A stretch of DNA of 53,428 nucleotides from Rhizaria sp. SCN 62-66 (Eukaryota; Rhizaria, unplaced). Location of the stretch: assembly GCA_001724265.1 (NCBI GenBank), contig MEDY01000288.1, positions 1 to 53,428 on the forward strand, in the 5' to 3' direction. Numbering within the stretch: the stretch's first letter is position 1; each line of letters begins with the position of its first letter. Shown here piece after piece: positions 50,122 through 53,428 of this stretch. Position numbers and translations under genes: made by a program. The notes under the pieces are model-generated. The model was not told where the DNA came from. It did not search any database and saw only the letters and a list, made by a program, of their open reading frames with translations.

Positions 50122-51126
50122 GAGGACACTTAGACCCGTGTAAGTACTCCTAAGTACTCCGCTGTGATCTCATCTTTCTTCGACGAAGTGCTGCGCTGTC
50201 AGTCAACTATCAACTCAAGACTGGCTGCTGCCCCACTTTCCCGCCCACCGGCCCTCTCGCCTGTCGCGCTTTCACTCTACGTGCGTGCCTCAGTGCTTCC
50301 TGGCTAGCAAATTACAATAACTCGCTAGCTCTCAGTATACATTAAGGCAACCTCCTGACTTGTTGTTTGCCTTTCTTTTTTTGTTTGCCCAAAAAAGTGG
50401 AAAAATATTAACGTTAAGATTTTACTGTCTCGGACTTCCCTTCCACTACTTCTCGACTCCCACACTGCTTTTTACCAACCACATTACTGCTAGACTCAGA
50501 CTCAGACTCAGGCGTGTTAATGCGAAAACACAACATCAACACACACAAACGCAACGCCAATATATTCTGCAACGCAATGCATTCCTTTTGCTTTGCCTTG
50601 TCTTCCTGTCAAGCTTGTTTGCTTGCTGCATGCCCTCCGTCCGCTTCTATGCTTCGCTTGGCGTTCTCTGCAACGGCTTTGTTGTACGTGTTCACTGGCA
50701 TTGCTAACCTGGTTAGTTTTGATTGTGATCATGATTTGCTCTTAACTTTTCGTATATTGCTTCGCGTCGCGACGATTACCACATAAGCATAAGAAAAAAA
50801 ATCGCTTCAAATTCGCCTCGTGTAAAGATCAAAAATACCAAAACAAACACAAAACAAGATAAGATTATCACTACAATGACACACTATCTCTCACCCGCGC
50901 ACTTCAATTACTAAGACGATGACATATATCATCACTCGCGTGTGATTGATATTATGCACATCCTGTACAAACAAGAGAGGGCTCAGAAGCTTGCTGTTCT
51001 CCTTATCTCTCGCCCTTGTTGTCCCTTGCTGCTGCAAATGTCATTTGTTGCTGTGTGTTGCCACGATCAAACGGCTTTGAAAACAACGACTTGAAGTTGT
51101 TACAAACTTCAAGTTGTGAACACATC

Positions 51127-51146
51127 TCACTCACTCACTCACTCAC
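51127..51146 (+). repeat. (TCAC)5 microsatellite
   Basis: Five tandem TCAC units in the gene-free right end. Confidence 0.8.
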
Positions 51147-53349
51147 TTCGCTCACGTTCAGTCCTGGCTAACCGACTGAGTGACTGCAGGCGCTGTGCTA
51201 GACTTGCTGCCGTTGATATAAGCTTTGCTGGGTTTGTCTCGCGGTGCGCCTCTAGTCAGAGTGTGTTTGTATTTCTCGTTTTCGCGCGTTTTTCGTGGTT
51301 TGTACACTCCCTTGCCGAGCATTGCGCTCGTTTTCTTTTGTGTGCTTCACTTTGTTGTCGCACACGCACCTATGAAAATAACTCGCGCGCGCAAACTTGC
51401 ACTCTCTCTCTTTTTTCATTCAGACCTTTGAATTGCCCAACCTGACTTGTTTGCCGTGCCGTTCATTTTAACTACACCTTCAAATTATAATTAGCTTACT
51501 TTAGCTATCATTCAACAAATTACTCTAAGCTGTAGTTTCTTTCTCAACCCCGTCCTCTCTGTCTGTTAACATTCACTGTGCGCGTACTGTATTTTCTGTG
51601 CTCAGAGTAACTAAATTCGTAGTGTTTTGTTTCACCTTGTCACTTGCGTTGTTGTATGGCAGCCTTCATATCACCGCTATGCTGTTTTATGAAAGAAACA
51701 ATTGCTTGTAGGTCAGTTTGCTTGGTCTGTCAGTGTCACTGTTATTCAATTTGTGTGTGTGTTGATATTGTGTTTTCGCCACGTTTACCTCGTCTTAGCG
51801 TACTCTGTGGTCTTGTGTGTTCGTCGACGGCCGAGGCAACACAATCAAGGAAACAACTCTCTCATGCACATTTACACTTGACTCTGACACGCTTACACAC
51901 GCACCACAAGCTAACCATGATTTGGCACAATCTCATCACTACCTCAACTCAAACCCTCAACTCACCCTCACAATTACACCACAACTTACGCATTCGTTGC
52001 TGCGATCTCTACTGCCTCCAACCAACCAATCCAAACCCAACTACGATAATTACAATCATAACTATCACCCACTCACTCCAACAACAAGGCGCATTCATGA
52101 CTGCACTGCCTGCGTCCGTGCCCCCCTTGTCTCTCTCTTTCTCTTTCACACTCACGCGATCTCTCCCCCCGTTACTCTGCTTGCTTTCACTTGTTACGCG
52201 CGCTCTTTACGTGCCTTTGCCTCCGTGTTTGTTTCTTTGTTTTTATCCTTGCATTGTAGTTGGTAGACTGCTTGCTTGTTTGCTCTTTTTTCTTTTCTGA
52301 AATAATCAATCCCCCCAAACGTGTCTTTGTGTTTATTTTTCGCTGTTTTGCGTTTCACAGCTTTGCTTTGCTTTGCTCTCGAGCCGGTTCGTGTGGCATC
52401 TCTTGTTGTCACGCCGATGGCTTGAAGTCCTCTATGTTTGATACTCCCATTTTGCCTTGGTTCTCTGTTTGTGCCATCACTTGGCTCATTTGTTACTCCT
52501 TGGTCCTGTTTATAGTTCTTTGTAATTTTGGTGTTTTTTTTTCTTGCAACAGCCACGCCTGTTCGTGTTTAATGTTCGTGAAGTTATTGTACTTATGTAC
52601 TCATTTGATAAGTTCTTACTTACTGTCAAAACATGTTAGCCACGCTCTATGTTGCACTACGCATGCTTCATAGCAACGTCTGGTGCGTCCGGCACAATGC
52701 TGTCGCCTGTGCCCCACTACGACGAACATATGAAGCCATGTGTGTGAAGTGCATTATATCTCGATGCGTGGCAAACTGTGTAATTTGTCTAGGTTCTCTC
52801 TCCCAAGTGACACCGTGATCTCTGCTTGCTAGGCTGTTTACTTCCTCTCTAGCTTGCTTGTTGGCTTGCTTTTTTCTTGCTACTAATCTGCGTACATTCG
52901 GCAATTCCACACACAAACGCTCAAACACCAAACATCGCGTCCAATCTGTTGCATCTGAACTCCTTTGCAACTCACGTCTCCACCTGGGTGACACTCGCAC
53001 AGGGCACGACATGTCGTTGTGCTCCTGGCTTGCCAGTCTCGTGTCTGGCTGTGGCTGTGTATGCGACGCAGTTGTGGTGTTTTTGGTCGTTGTTGTGGTC
53101 TTAGTCTTTCTTTCCTTTTCAAACCAACTCAACTCAACAATAACAACAAAAAATCACATCACTTTTATTTTGTTTCCTTTTCTGCAACAAAACCTGCTGG
53201 ACACGCGACTGGAACAACAACAACGACGTAAATGGTTGTCACAGTCACTGTTGTAACTGTGTGACTGAGACTGAGGCGGTGAGCAGCATGGTGACTCTCG
53301 TTTCGTGTCGAAACCTCCTTGAAGTCGCCTACACTCACACGCTCACACT

Positions 53350-53363
53350 TTCTCTCTCTCTCT

Positions 53364-53427
<64 letters not shown>
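53350..53427 (+). repeat. Compound microsatellite (TC)n then (AC)31
   Basis: About six TC units are followed, after a single G, by roughly 31 AC units reaching the window edge. Its full length is unknown, and it may mark the edge of an assembly contig. Confidence 0.9.

Positions 53428-53428
<1 letters not shown>

Larger units (their letters stand above)
50122..53428. other. 3.3 kb without a supported gene; pyrimidine-rich plus strand
   Basis: Open frames are short, have unlikely composition and show no family motif. The plus strand is markedly T+C-rich and contains simple repeats, among them (TCAC)5 and the terminal (TC)n(AC)n. A GTACGTG donor-like site occurs at about 50681, but no exon could be built around it. 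It may be a long CCCH 3' flank, a non-coding transcript, or the upstream region of a gene beyond the window. Confidence 0.5.

Noticed and set aside
52194-52556. Lys/Arg-rich minus-strand frame (120 codons)
   Set aside because: Its composition follows directly from the pyrimidine-rich plus strand; no domain or splice context was found.
1-53428. CRISPR arrays, insertion sequences, bacterial promoters, riboswitches, rRNA
   Set aside because: Spliced genes show eukaryotic nuclear DNA, and none of these structures was seen on either strand.

Overview
The window is nuclear DNA from a unicellular, non-fungal, non-animal eukaryote. Several conserved genes are split by short, AT-richer spliceosomal introns (107-429 bases) that join perfectly in frame. 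Coding DNA is GC-rich, and proteins carry long Ala, Gln, Asn, Ser, Gly and Asp runs even inside housekeeping enzymes. The gene set includes a monofunctional chorismate synthase (a shikimate pathway), cycloeucalenol cycloisomerase (sterols made via cycloartenol), an RIIa-domain mini-protein (often linked to flagella) and an IKS1/iksA-type kinase. A free-living protist fits, such as a stramenopile, amoebozoan or rhizarian. I cannot name the lineage.

Layout: 1-495 is the 5' part of an unrecognised gene leaving the left edge on the minus strand. 1003-2130 is a decayed, frameshifted gene with an AT-hook. 2398-5883 (-) is an orphan low-complexity membrane protein. 6590-11875 (+) is a giant low-complexity frame with two in-frame TAG codons. 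12308-18116 (+) is NEMF/Rqc2 (4 exons). 18375-19635 (-) is an HSD17B10-like dehydrogenase (4 exons). 19832-27667 (-) is a 2611-residue IKS1-like kinase. 28140-30659 (+) is chorismate synthase (5 exons). 31748-32641 (-) is histone H2A.Z (2 exons). 33234-37265 (-) is an acylaminoacyl-peptidase with a mitochondrial-type N-terminus, divergent from mitochondrial IF2 at 37595-42076 (+). 42436-43056 (-) is a 97-residue RIIa protein (3 exons), divergent from cycloeucalenol cycloisomerase at 43540-44628 (+, 2 exons). 45805-50121 (+) is a Q/N-rich protein with two CCCH fingers. 50122-53428 holds no gene I can support and ends in an (AC)n tract.

The genes form no operon or single pathway. Two recur around translation: NEMF (ribosome-associated quality control) and mtIF2 (mitochondrial initiation). 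mtIF2 shares a short divergent promoter with a peptidase that also looks mitochondrial.

Three genome-level signals stand out. The 5' splice sites follow GTACGT/GTNCGT rather than GTRAGT (13 of 14 coding-intron donors have C at +4). In two unrelated genes the intron begins immediately after the start ATG. None of 12 terminators is TAG (6 TAA, 6 TGA), while two TAGs lie in Gln-rich contexts inside one 1762-codon frame that is otherwise free of stops and frameshifts.
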